Of a DNA stretch of 35,000 bases, positions 27,901-35,000 are shown piece by piece. The stretch is taken from assembly GCA_030141605.1 (NCBI GenBank), contig JAQGDQ010000874.1:22501-57500 (forward strand), given 5' to 3'. A program made the position numbers and the translations under genes. Below the pieces are notes generated by a model. It saw only the letters and a program-made list of their open reading frames with translations, had not been told where the DNA came from and searched no databases. Position 1 is the stretch's first letter. Each line of letters begins with the position of its first letter. The stretch is from Tubiluchus corallicola (taxonomy: Eukaryota; Priapulida; Priapulimorpha; Priapulimorphida; Tubiluchidae).

Positions 27901-30900
27901 ACAGCCTAAACTGGCCCATAGAGTAACCCAGTCTTCTACATATGTAGTCGAGTAAAGGAAGTGTTTATTGAAGGCTCCTAGACTACAACCTAAACTGGCC
28001 CATAGAGTAACCCAGTCTTCTGCATATGTAGTCGAGTAAAGGAAGTGTTTATTGAGAGGTCCTAGACTACAGTCTAAACTGGCCCATAGAGTAACCCAGT
28101 CTTCTGCATATGTAGTCGAGTAAAGGAAGTGTTTATTGAGGGGTCCTAGACTACAACCTAAACTGGCCCATAGAGTAACCCAGTCTTCTGCATATGTAGT
28201 CGAGTAAAGGAAGTGTTTATTGAGAGGTCCTAGACTACAGCCTAAACTGGCACATAGAGTAATCCAGTCTTCTACATATGTAGTCGAGTAAAGGAAGTGT
28301 TTATTGAGGGGTCCTAGACTACAGCCTAAACTGGCCCATAGAGTAATCCAGTCTTCTTCATATGTAGTCGAGTAAAGGAAGTGTTTATTGAGGGGTCCTA
28401 GACTACAGCCTAAACTGGCCCATAGAGTAATCCAGTCTTCTGCATATGTAGTCGAGTAAAGGAAGTGTTTATTGAGGGGTCCTAGACTACAGCCTAAACT
28501 GGCCCATAGAGTAATCCAGTCTTCTGCATATGTAGTCGAGTAAAGGAAGTGTTTATTGAGGGGTCCTAGACTACAGCCTAAACTGGCCCATAGAGTAATC
28601 CAGTCTTCTACATATGTAGTCGAGTAAAGGAAGTGTTTATTGAGGGGTCCTAGACTACAGCCTAAACTGGCCCATAGAGTAATCCAGTCTTCTACATATG
28701 TAGTCGAGTAAAGGAAGTGTTTATTGAGGGGTCCTAGACTACAGCCTAAACTGGCCCATAGAGTAATCCAGTCTTCTGCATATGTAGTCGAGTAAAGGAA
28801 GTGTTTATTGAGGGGTCCTAGACTACAGCCTAAACTGGCCCATAGAGTAATCCAGTCTTCTACATATGTAGTCGAGTAAAGGAAGTGTTTATTGAGGGGT
28901 CCTAGACTACAGCCTAAACTGGCCCATAGAGTAATCCAGTCTTCTGCATATGTAGTCGAGTAAAGGAAGTGTTTATTGAGGGGTCCTAGACTACAGCCTA
29001 AACTGGCCCATAGAGTAACCCAGTCTTCTGCATATGTAGTCGAGTAAAGGAAGTGTTTATTGAGAGGTCCTAGACTACAGCCTAAACTGGCACATAGAGT
29101 AATCCAGTCTTCTACATATGTAGTCGAGTAAAGGAAGTGTTTATTGAGGGGTCCTAGACTACAGCCTAAACTGGCCCATAGAGTAATCCAGTCTTCTACA
29201 TATGTAGTCGAGTAAAGGAAGTGTTTATTGAGGGGTCCTAGACTACAGCCTAAACTGGCCCATAGAGTAATCCAGTCTTCTGCATATGTAGTCGAGTAAA
29301 GGAAGTGTTTATTGAGGGGTCCTAGACTACAGCCTAAACTGGCCCATAGAGTAATCCAGTCTTCTTCATATGTAGTCGAGTAAAGGAAGTGTTTATTGAG
29401 GGGTCCTAGACTACAGCCTAAACTGGCCCATAGAGTAATCCAGTCTTCTACATATGTAGTCGAGTAAAGGAAGTGTTTATTGAGAGGTCCTAGACTACAG
29501 CCTAAACTGGCCCATAGAGTAATCCAGTCTTCTGCATATGTAGTCGAGTAAAGGAAGTGTTTATTGAGGGGTCCTAGACTACAGCCTAAACTGGCCCATA
29601 GAGTAATCCAGTCTTCTGCATATGTAGTCGAGTAAAGGAAGTGTTTATTGAGGGGTCCTAGACTACAGCCTAAACTGGCACATAGAGTAATCCAGTCTTC
29701 TGCATATGTAGTCGAGTAAAGGAAGTGTTTATTGAGGGGTCCTAGACTACAGCCTAAACTGGCCCATAGAGTAATCCAGTCTTCTACATATGTAGTCGAG
29801 TAAAGGAAGTGTTTATTGAGGGGTCCTAGACTACAGCCTAAACTGGCCCATAGAGTAACCCAGTCTTCTGCATATGTAGTCGAGTAAAGGAAGTGTTTAT
29901 TGAGGGGTCCTAGACTACAACCTAAACTGGCCCATAGAGTAATCCAGTCTTCTGCATATGTAGTCGAGTAAAGGAAGCGTTTATTGAGAGGTCCTAGACT
30001 ACAGCCTAAACTGGCCCATAGAGTAACCCAGTCTTCTGCATATGTAGTCGAGTAAAGGAAGTGTTTATTGAGGGGTCCTAGACTACAGCCTAAACTGGCC
30101 CATAGAGTAATCCAGTCTTCTGCATATGTAGTCGAGTAAAGGAAGTGTTTATTGAGGGGTCCTAGACTACAGCCTAAACTGGCCCATAGAGTAACCCAGT
30201 CTTCTGCATATGTAGTCGAGTAAAGGAAGTGTTTATTATGTAAACAAAAAGTTATTTAAAAATAATAATAATAAGATGGCTGATCTTGAACGAGTCATTA
30301 ATTAACAAATGATTAATTTAACAATTTTCTCTTTTAATTCATTAACCTTCATAGAGTGAAAATTGAAGACTAATCTGCATCTGACTGTTTTGTGATTTGT
30401 CTATGGCAAAACTTAACACGCCTCGTTATAATGTCAACTTTCTTCCAGTCCGAAGGAGGGTGGCATAAAGTGCTTCAACTACAGTCGACCCTCGTTAAAC
30501 CGGACCCCGTTAGCCCGGATATCGGATAAGACGGACGTCATCCGTGGTAAAGGAAACTGACTGATTTCCGTCCGAGCCGGAGCGCTAAACACAACACGGC
30601 CTAACAACTGTACAATAATTTCTTTATCCTCACAGGTTAACTATTTTAAAGTAATATACAGTATAGCATATAGTGCAATGTATATAGGCTTTATTAAGGT
30701 GATTATTCCTGTATAATATTGACCATATATAGGCATATCGGATAAATCGGACAATCGGCTAAACCGGACCACACCCCCAATTATTCCTGTTTAACGAGGG
30801 TTGACTGTATATGGTATATTTCCTAACCTTAGACAATGTATGTCTACAGCTCAGAGCTGGGCTGTTTCAGCTGAGCTCCAGCTGGTTTACTTCTGCAGCC

Positions 30901-33900
30901 AACCTTACTTCTATAGCCAATAGGAAACCCAGCTTTAGTCACGCCAGTTACTCAGTGATAGGTGCAGCGCTAACTGGTTTACTGTGTGTGAGTCAGCTGA
31001 TGTAGTAGCAACTGACTCAGCTTCAACCGAGCTAGCTGATTTACTGTGTGAGTCAGCTGATGTAGTAGCAAGTTACTCAGCTTCAGCCGAGCTAGCTGAT
31101 TCACTGTGTGAGTCAGCTGATGTAGTAGCAACTGACTCCGCTTCAACCGAGCTAGCTGATTTACTGTGTGAGTCAACTGATGTAGTAGCAACTGACTCAG
31201 CTTCAGCCGAGCTAGCTGATTTACTGTGTGAGTCAGCTGATGTAGTAGCAACTGGCTCAGCTTCAGCCGAGCTAGCTGATTTACTGTGTGAGTCAGCTGA
31301 TGTAGTAGCAACTGACTCAGCTTCAACCGAGCTACCTGATTTACTGTATGAGTCAGGTGATGTAGTAGCAACTGACTCCGCTTCAGCCGAGCTAGCTGAT
31401 TTACTGTGAGAGTCAGCTGATGTAGTAGCAACTGACTCCGCTTCAGCTGTGCTAGCTGATTTACTGTGTGAGTCAGCTGATGTAGTAGCAACTGACTCCG
31501 CTTCAGCCGAGCTAGCTGATTTACTGTGTGAGCCAGCTGATGTAATAGCAACTGACTCAGCTTCAGCCGAGCTAGCTGATTTACTGTGTGAGTCAGCTGA
31601 TGTAGTAGCAACTGACTCCGCTTCAGCCGAGCTAGCTGATTTACTGTGTGAGCCAGCTGATGTAATAGCAACTGACTCAGCTTCAACCGAGCTAGCTGAT
31701 TTACTGTGAGTCAGCTGATGAGTAGCAACTGATTCAGCTTCAGTCGAGCTAGCTGATTTACTGTGTGAGTCAGCTGATGTAGTAGCAACTGACTCAACTT
31801 CAGCCGAGCAACTGACTCCGCTTCAGCCGAGCTAGCTGATTTACTGTGTGTGAGTCAGCTGATGTAGTGGCAAGTTACTCAGCTTCAGCCGTGCTAGCTG
31901 ATTTACTGTGTGAGTCAACTGATGTAGTAGCAAGTGACTCAGCTTCAGCCGAGCTAGCTGATTTACTGTGTGAGTCAGCTGATGTAGTAGCAAGTGACTC
32001 AGCTTCAGCCGAGCTAGCTGATTTACTGTGTGAGTCAGCTGATGTAGTAGCAACTGACTCAGCTTCAGCCGAACTAGCTGATTTACTGTGTGAGTCAGCT
32101 GATGTAGTAGCAACTGACTCAGCTTCAGCCGAACTAGCTGATTTACTGTGTGTGAGTCAGCTGATGTAGTAGCAACTGACTCACCTTCAGACCCCAGACA
32201 CTTTTAATAAGAACCACTATTCCTTTGATCATACTTCCTAATCCAAAAGAACCATACCTCATTTTTGCTCTCAGAGTGAAACGTCGAGAACTCAGTTTTT
32301 GTAGCATCACTATCTCTTTCTGCAAAGACAAGATGAGAGTCATTCAAAATTTCAAGACGAATCAACAAAGTAATATTTAATATAAAATATCTAATATCGC
32401 AGCAGCTAAAACACACACTTAAATGTCTCATAAAAATATTGTTAAAACAGAATTGTTTTTGATAAAACCCTGCAGTTGAAAGTTAGAACTCTACATGGGA
32501 ATAATGCATGATGCATATTGTCTGTGTTTCCATGATCCGTGAATGCTATGCGTATTAAAGGAAGACAGGACGATTTTTCATATACTAGTCCATTTTCAAG
32601 TCCGATAAATACATTTTAACACAAATAATACAGCAAAAGCCTTTCTGATAATTAAATAATAGATTAAAATCTTTATTAATGCGCGTCGGGCGAGCCTAAC
32701 TGTTGATGACATCACAAACTAACATAATTTTCAACAGTAAAAATACTTCACGAGCGTGTTGCACGTGTTTGCAAAAGCGAAAACTGAAGTACAGTCCTAC
32801 TGTAACATATTCAGTGTGTTGTACTAAAACTAGACAACTTTTAAGATAAAAATTCAAATTTCAAATTTACTGCTGTGCCCGTGCATGAGCTGTCGAGCGC
32901 GTGCAGGTCATCACAAACTAACACATCTGAACTGAGTGGTACAGCACCTGTTTTTTGTGCAATGCGCTACCGAAATGCAGGTGCTAGTGCCCGTCTAACT
33001 AGCAAATGGCGAAATGCATGTAACAGGGAAGAACTAGTGGCGCGAACGTGAAATTGTGCTTGTGCGGTAATAATTTGGAATGGTGGATGAATGGTTCTTT
33101 CACGTTAGTAATTTTTGAAATAACAGTTTCCTTTCAATATTTTAAAGAGCAGATTGTTTTAATCTACAGTTTAAGGATGGGTTAGGTTTTGCTTTAAAAA
33201 TACAATGGGGCCATTCACTGTACTTTTACCCACATACAGTCTAGCCTCGTTATCTCGCCCCTCGTTATGCCGCCAAGCTCGTCTCTCGCCATAGAAAGTA
33301 CCAGGACGGATTTCCTGCTTTGACATTTACCTCGTTAAGTCGCCACCCTCGCTTCTCGCCCTCGCCACGTCATGCTAGGATGGGTGCTTATGTAAACTAC
33401 ATTCGTTATGCCGCCAAACTCGTCTCTCGCCATAGAAAGTACCAGGACGGATTTCCTGCTTTGATATTTACCTCGTTAAGTCGCCACCCTCACTTCTCGC
33501 CCTCGCCACGTCATGCTAGGATGAGTGCTTATGTAAACTATATTCGTTATGTCGCGAAACAGACAAACTCAGAGGTGAATCGATCAATATAACCGCGGTA
33601 TGTAGACAATGCTGCTGTACTCGATAGACAGACATCATTACTCTAGTGTGTGTCTCACCAGGATTAGATTAGGAGTGCTGTGGTTGGTTAATGTGCAGAG
33701 AAACTAAAGTATCACCGATATCCTTACTCTATAACACTATAATGCTAAGTTTATTGCATTTAAGTGTATACTCGAAAAAGGTTTTTTAAATAAAAAAGTA
33801 ACATTCTAAGATTATTTTTATGACATTTTTTCATTTCTGATTTAATGTTGATTGGTATCATAATGCGAAATATATTTTATATGTACATAGAGGAACACTA

Positions 33901-35000
33901 TGTTAATCAACTATTATGCATATACATATAGACTAATTTCGTTATATTCCCGTTATCTCGCCATACTCGCCTCTCGCCAAAAATTTGCCCTAGACGGACA
34001 GTGGCTAGATAACGGGAATAAACTGTACATCACGTGCATGTAGAGTGGTACCTTTGGTTGTTAAGACACGTTCAGAAGGTAAAGATTGAAGTCGTCTAAC
34101 CGATCTAGCAGGCAAGACTTTGCTGCTTGTTTCTCTCACCATTTCTGATGAAAATGCATCCACATCGTTACTTTCATTCGCTATTTTATCACTAGATGGC
34201 GAAAACGTCTTGTCGAATTCCCAGTCGATGCTGTCGACTGTCGAATTGCCATGGGTACCAATGCTAGACAAAGCGCGCTTCTTTTTTATGTCGTCGGGTG
34301 TCAGCACCATATCGCAGGGCGTGAAACAACGCATGCGTTTCACCGGCCGGGGCTGGAAATTCCCCGGACTGGTAAGACTAAACACAGAATCGCTTTCGTC
34401 AGCCGTGCGGGATTCAAAGCTTGTCGGAGAAGATAAAACAAAGTCATTTGCGGGTACTTCTAAAAGAACGGAACTAGTTCTCACTGTACCACGGCACTTG
34501 TTTCTCGTGTTCGCTGCGGAATTTTCCCTGTTAACACTTGAATGTCTCAAACACATTTCAGTAAATATTCCGCTAACTCCAGTGTGCTGATCTACGGGTG
34601 ACTTGTCTATGCAGGCAAAGCTACGTTTCTTTCCAGCCTTTTTGTCATTTGCGTGTTTGTCATTTGCATAATTGTCATTTGCATGTTTGTGGTTTTCATA
34701 TTCGTCATTTGCATGTTTGTCATTTCCATATTTGTCATTTGCATGTTTTTCATTTACATTTTTGTCGTTTTCATATTTGTCAATTGCATGTTTGTCATTT
34801 TCATGTTTGTCATTTTGATGTTTGTCATTTGCATGTTTGTCATTTGCATGTTTGTCAATTGCATGTTTGTCATTTGCATGTTTGTCATTTCCACATATGT
34901 CATTTGCATTTTTGTCATTTGCATGTTTGTCATTTGCACGATTGTCAATTGCATGTTTGTCATTTCCACATTTGTCAATTGCATGTTTGTCATTTGCATG
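18919..35000 (-). CDS. MASTL: Greatwall kinase (MASTL), 3' two-thirds, seven exons; N-lobe beyond the window
   Basis: Exons in transcript order are 35000-34052 (open at the edge), 32319-32258, 25787-25601, 23266-23153, 22470-22369, 19929-19819 and 18965-18919. All six junctions agree in phase (1, 0, 1, 1, 1, 1). MASTL is an AGC kinase whose lobes are split by a long middle region. It phosphorylates ENSA/ARPP19 to inhibit PP2A-B55 at mitotic entry. Family marks seen are a long Ser/Thr-Pro-rich middle region, [27 protein letters not shown] (P+1 loop and APE), [41 protein letters not shown] and the tail [15 protein letters not shown] with stop. The order and the 15-residue tail are specific to MASTL. 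The catalytic HRD and DFG motifs are not in the window. Introns are loaded with tandem repeats and transposons. Confidence 0.95.
19165..19551. mobile_element. MITE-like element, family T, copy 1
   Basis: The left end AATAAGCCTTTTCACAGTT and the right end AACTGCGAAAAGGCTTATT are near-perfect inverted repeats of 19 bp enclosing 387 bp. The interior matches the copies at 3300-3645 and 22569-23075. It fills most of the last MASTL intron. No ORF resembles a transposase. Confidence 0.85.
19819..19929 (-). CDS. MASTL: MASTL exon: AGC C-tail segment
   Basis: It encodes VKTLEMFS, then [18 protein letters not shown] and [10 protein letters not shown]. The acceptor is TTTTTAACGCAG and the donor GATG|GTGAGT, starting and ending in phase 1. 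DVDWENL and FxPQPxDxxDTxYF are hallmarks of the MASTL tail. Confidence 0.96.
19948..20414. mobile_element. piggyBac-like non-autonomous element with TTAA target duplication
   Basis: TTAA occurs at 19948-19951 and 20411-20414. The 459-bp insert begins CCCTTTCTGTCCC and ends GGGTATGAAAGGG, so CCCTTT ends lie inside a TTAA duplication, the piggyBac pattern. The palindrome TATCCCACGGGATACA occurs twice, near 20089 and 20381. A 109-codon minus-strand frame inside it was not recognised. The element ends about 20 bases upstream of the MASTL acceptor at 19930. Confidence 0.75.
20411..21200. other. MASTL intron, AT-rich, nothing recognised
   Basis: No exon or clear repeat apart from several near-copies of AATAGAATGTAA/AAATAGAATAAA between 20780 and 20900. 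Confidence 0.45.
21215..21762 (+). repeat. 66-73-bp minisatellite, about eight copies (family M73, array 2)
   Basis: It has the same unit as 17858-18218 (GTTTAAGTGAT, CCAACA, ACTGAGTGA, TTGTTCTTTCCTTTAGCACA), here with an internal GATAACAGTAAAATAAACCC variant that has spread to most copies. It lies in a MASTL intron; array 1 lies outside the gene's 3' end. Confidence 0.9.
21908..22246. mobile_element. possible diverged DNA-transposon remnant
   Basis: AGGGTTCCCACAGAATTTTC at the left and GATTTTCCGTGACCCT at the right form a weak inverted pair around a TTTCC-rich interior, as in some hAT copies. No target duplication was found. Confidence 0.25.
22369..22470 (-). CDS. MASTL: MASTL exon: C-lobe, [10 protein letters not shown] segment
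   Basis: It encodes (E)[18 protein letters not shown], then [15 protein letters not shown] and one base of Gly. The acceptor is CTTTTTGTAG. The donor is AAAG|GTACAG (phase 1), chosen over the nearby ACA|GTAAGT because only phase 1 joins the next exon. NPSSR corresponds to the (D/N)xxxR motif of kinase subdomain XI. Confidence 0.93.
22569..23075. mobile_element. MITE-like element, family T, copy 2
   Basis: Terminal inverted repeats are AATAAGTCTTTTCACGG at the left and CTGTGAAAAGACTTATT at the right. Flanking TAA on both sides could be a 3-bp target duplication, as in PIF/Harbinger, but copy 1 does not confirm it. Part of the interior (GCCGTCTG...CAGTTCAGTAACTTCAGTCG) is duplicated at 22643 and 22801, separated by an AACAC/ATAAC-rich spacer. 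Confidence 0.78.
23153..23266 (-). CDS. MASTL: MASTL exon: C-lobe helix F segment
   Basis: It encodes (G)[18 protein letters not shown], then [26 protein letters not shown] holds the conserved helix-F Asp. The donor is AGAG|GTAAGT (phase 1). The acceptor is TTTAATTACAG; the same acceptor sequence is repeated about 49 times in the adjoining array. Confidence 0.95.
23259..24345 (-). repeat. 22-bp minisatellite (about 49 copies) duplicating the MASTL exon's 3' splice site
   Basis: The minus-strand unit reads CTTTAATTACAGGTGTGTCTTC. It contains TTTAATTACAG followed by GTGTG, identical to the real acceptor and first five exon bases at 23266. The right end passes directly into dispersed repeat family A, whose left end ATTAAAGGAAG(A/G)CA also forms part of the unit. 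The array therefore nucleated at the junction of the splice site and the repeat insertion. Confidence 0.92.
24325..24870 (+). repeat. dispersed repeat family A, copy 3
   Basis: It shares TATACATTTTAACAC, GCGTTTCTGATAATTAAATA, CCACGAGCATGTTG and CATCTGAACTGAG with copies at 4049 and 32553. It lies directly against the 22-bp array. Confidence 0.85.
25140..25230 (-). mobile_element. possible LINE 3' tail
   Basis: On the minus strand, GATGTGTGAAATAAAATTCA followed by a short TAGTTCA repeat has the same layout as the LINE tails at 480-560 and 6450. Only the tail is seen. Confidence 0.35.
25340..25556. repeat. 91-bp direct repeat, 2.3 copies
   Basis: GTAAATGATGTAATAATAG-type units start at 25351, 25442 and 25533. 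The array lies just downstream of the exon donor at 25601 (minus strand). Confidence 0.85.
25601..25787 (-). CDS. MASTL: MASTL exon: end of middle region, activation/P+1 loop
   Basis: It encodes two copies of [13 protein letters not shown], then [17 protein letters not shown] and [24 protein letters not shown] and APE anchor the start of the C-lobe. The donor is CATG|GTACAT (phase 1). The acceptor is CTTGCAG before 25787; an alternative TTGTTGTAG before 25796 would add three residues and is also in frame. A 39-bp tandem duplication lies just after the acceptor. Confidence 0.93.
25706..25785 (-). repeat. 39-bp in-frame tandem duplication in the MASTL kinase exon
   Basis: Two identical copies encode [13 protein letters not shown] at positions about 25707-25784. 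The duplication adds 13 residues, duplicating the PFRTP segment just before the conserved TPKSVRRG. Confidence 0.92.
25870..27215. other. MASTL intron with one ~60-bp dispersed duplication
   Basis: GGAAGTCACCGG(A/C)CAAGC and its flanks occur at 26768-26824 and again at 27077-27134, 309 bases apart. No exon was identified. Otherwise AT-rich, with (TA)n near 26331-26346. Confidence 0.5.
27216..30237. repeat. 84-bp satellite-like tandem array, about 36 copies
   Basis: The unit reads GGGGTCCTAGACTACAGCC, TAAACTGGCCCATAGAGTAA, CCAGTCTTCTGCATATGTAG and TCGAGTAAAGGAAGTGTTTA. The register is almost constant for 3 kb, with two units missing AC (TAGCTACAG, near 27561 and 27811). Copies differ at a handful of recurring sites (AGG/GGG, TGCATAT/TACATAT/TTCATAT, AACCCAG/AATCCAG), suggesting higher-order or conversion patterns. 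It lies in the MASTL intron between 32258 and 25787. Confidence 0.97.
30238..30481. other. intron spacer, nothing recognised
   Basis: Short AT-rich segment with an (ATA)n stretch near 30262. No gene. Confidence 0.5.
30480..30809. mobile_element. pogo/Tigger-like MITE, 326 bp, TA target duplication
   Basis: Ends are CAGTCGACCCTCGTTAAAC and GTTTAACGAGGGTTGACTG, an inverted pair with one mismatch, flanked by TA on both sides (30480-30481, 30808-30809). CAGT-start ends of this type and TA duplications are typical of the pogo branch of Tc1/mariner. The interior has GGATATCGGATAAGACGGAC and AATCGGCTAAACCGGAC sub-terminal repeats and no transposase. Confidence 0.88.
30976..32190. repeat. 60-bp tandem array, about 20 copies
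   Basis: The + unit is ACTGTGTGAGTCAGCTGATG, TAGTAGCAACTGACTCAGCT, TCAGCCGAGCTAGCTGATTT. Units near 31700 and 31800 are partly deleted. Because 60 is a multiple of three, ORFs stay open on both strands (20-residue repeats), but these are by-products. It ends about 70 bases from the MASTL exon at 32258. Confidence 0.95.
32258..32319 (-). CDS. MASTL: MASTL 62-bp exon
   Basis: The acceptor is TCTTGTCTTTGCAG and the donor GAG|GTATGG. It encodes (E)[20 protein letters not shown], completing the codon split from the preceding exon (phase 1) and ending in phase 0. There is no sequence match to test, so the call rests on splice sites, phases at both ends and location. A 60-bp repeat array begins about 70 bases after its donor. 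Confidence 0.65.
32553..33200 (+). repeat. dispersed repeat family A, copy 4 (fullest)
   Basis: It starts ATTAAAGGAAGACAGGACGA and continues through the same blocks as copies 1 and 3 to a shared AGTTTAAGGATGGGT...TTTGCTTTAA end also visible near 4660-4700. Confidence 0.8.
33235..34027. mobile_element. pogo-like MITE, 789 bp, with internal ~140-bp duplication
   Basis: Ends CAGTCTAGCCTCGTTATCTC and CTAGATAACGGGAATAAACTG are imperfect inverted repeats flanked by TA (33235-33236, 34026-34027). The left part is a direct duplication: CGTTATGCCGCCAA(G/A)CTCG through GTAAACTA(C/T)ATT at about 33265 and 33403. Repeated CTCGTTA...TCGCC modules are typical of this element class. It ends 26 bases from the MASTL donor at 34052. 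Confidence 0.8.
34052..35000 (-). CDS. MASTL: MASTL exon: non-conserved middle region with NDKHA repeats (open at window edge)
   Basis: The frame is open from 35000 to the donor AAAG|GTACCA (after 34052, phase 1). From the edge to about 34640 it is about 24 five-residue units of consensus NDKHA. It then runs [44 protein letters not shown] and a basic tail [18 protein letters not shown]. Several SP/TP sites fit the CDK-regulated middle region of Greatwall. The match to vertebrate MASTL here is by position and character rather than sequence. Confidence 0.85.
34640..35000 (-). repeat. 15-bp coding minisatellite (NDKHA)n in the MASTL exon
   Basis: The minus-strand unit is AATGACAAACATGCA, about 24 copies with variants IDKCG, NDEYE, NDICG and NEKHA. 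Length is always a multiple of three and no stop occurs in the MASTL frame. The array continues past the window edge. The Met/Thr/Asn frame read by the same bases is a shadow. Confidence 0.9.

Noticed and set aside
27216-30237. CRISPR-like regular array
   Set aside because: The whole 84-bp unit is repeated with no variable spacers, and the sequence is eukaryotic; it is a satellite.
30979-32169. Repeat proteins of 235, 141, 107, 90 and 86 codons on both strands
   Set aside because: Both strands stay open only because the tandem unit is 60 bp; the array is intronic and no flanking exon joins in phase.
34754-34999. Met/Thr/Asn repeat ORF (MQMTN type)
   Set aside because: It is a shadow frame of the NDKHA coding repeat; only the NDKHA frame joins the MASTL exon.

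Overview
The window is nuclear DNA of an invertebrate animal. Coding exons are split by introns with GT..AG borders (several GTAAGT donors), the intergenic DNA is AT-rich, and about half the window is tandem arrays and non-autonomous DNA transposons. The gene families (Greatwall kinase, class A GPCR, Mab-21/cGAS-fold protein) point to Metazoa; the phylum cannot be fixed from the sequence. There are no operons, and no CRISPR array or tRNA or rRNA gene was seen.

Left part (1-8.7 kb, + strand): the 3' end of an unrecognised gene. Five phase-compatible exons (1650-1808, 2728-3288, 3971-4008, 4788-4864, 7969-8066) encode a disordered Gly/Pro/Ser/Tyr/Arg-rich C-terminus ending at TAG 8066, with ATTAAA at 8684. 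Its introns and flank hold a tandem array of hairpins (845-1590), trinucleotide and tetranucleotide microsatellites, a LINE 3' end, dispersed repeats and a GTT/GCT-rich minisatellite. At 9178-9275 lies a textbook heat-shock promoter on the minus strand (heat-shock elements plus TATATAAGG) with no recognisable gene behind it.

Middle part (10.4-17.4 kb, minus strand): a hAT-type element with a perfect 8-bp target duplication, an intronless rhodopsin-family GPCR (10919-11923), and an intronless ankyrin-repeat/Mab-21 nucleotidyltransferase-fold protein (13236-15509). The latter resembles an animal cGAS-like receptor (cGLR) with all three catalytic acidic residues. Two direct copies of a ~300-bp sequence flank it.

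Right part (18.9-35 kb, minus strand): the 3' two-thirds of a Greatwall kinase gene (MASTL). I could assemble seven exons whose splice phases agree at every junction: the middle region, the activation and P+1 segment, the C-lobe, and the AGC tail ending in [15 protein letters not shown]. Human MASTL ends in a closely similar tail, from memory. The N-lobe lies beyond the right edge. The gene is heavily invaded by repeats: a 15-bp coding minisatellite (NDKHA) in the first visible exon, a 39-bp duplication in the kinase exon, about 49 copies of a 22-bp unit that duplicates an exon's 3' splice site, a 20-21-bp array that starts in the stop codon, arrays of 84 bp x 36 and 60 bp x 20 in one intron, and pogo-like and piggyBac-like elements 20-26 nt from splice sites.

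The genes have no obvious shared pathway. The most interesting items are the Ank-cGLR candidate, the orphan heat-shock promoter, and the splice-site-duplicating array in MASTL.
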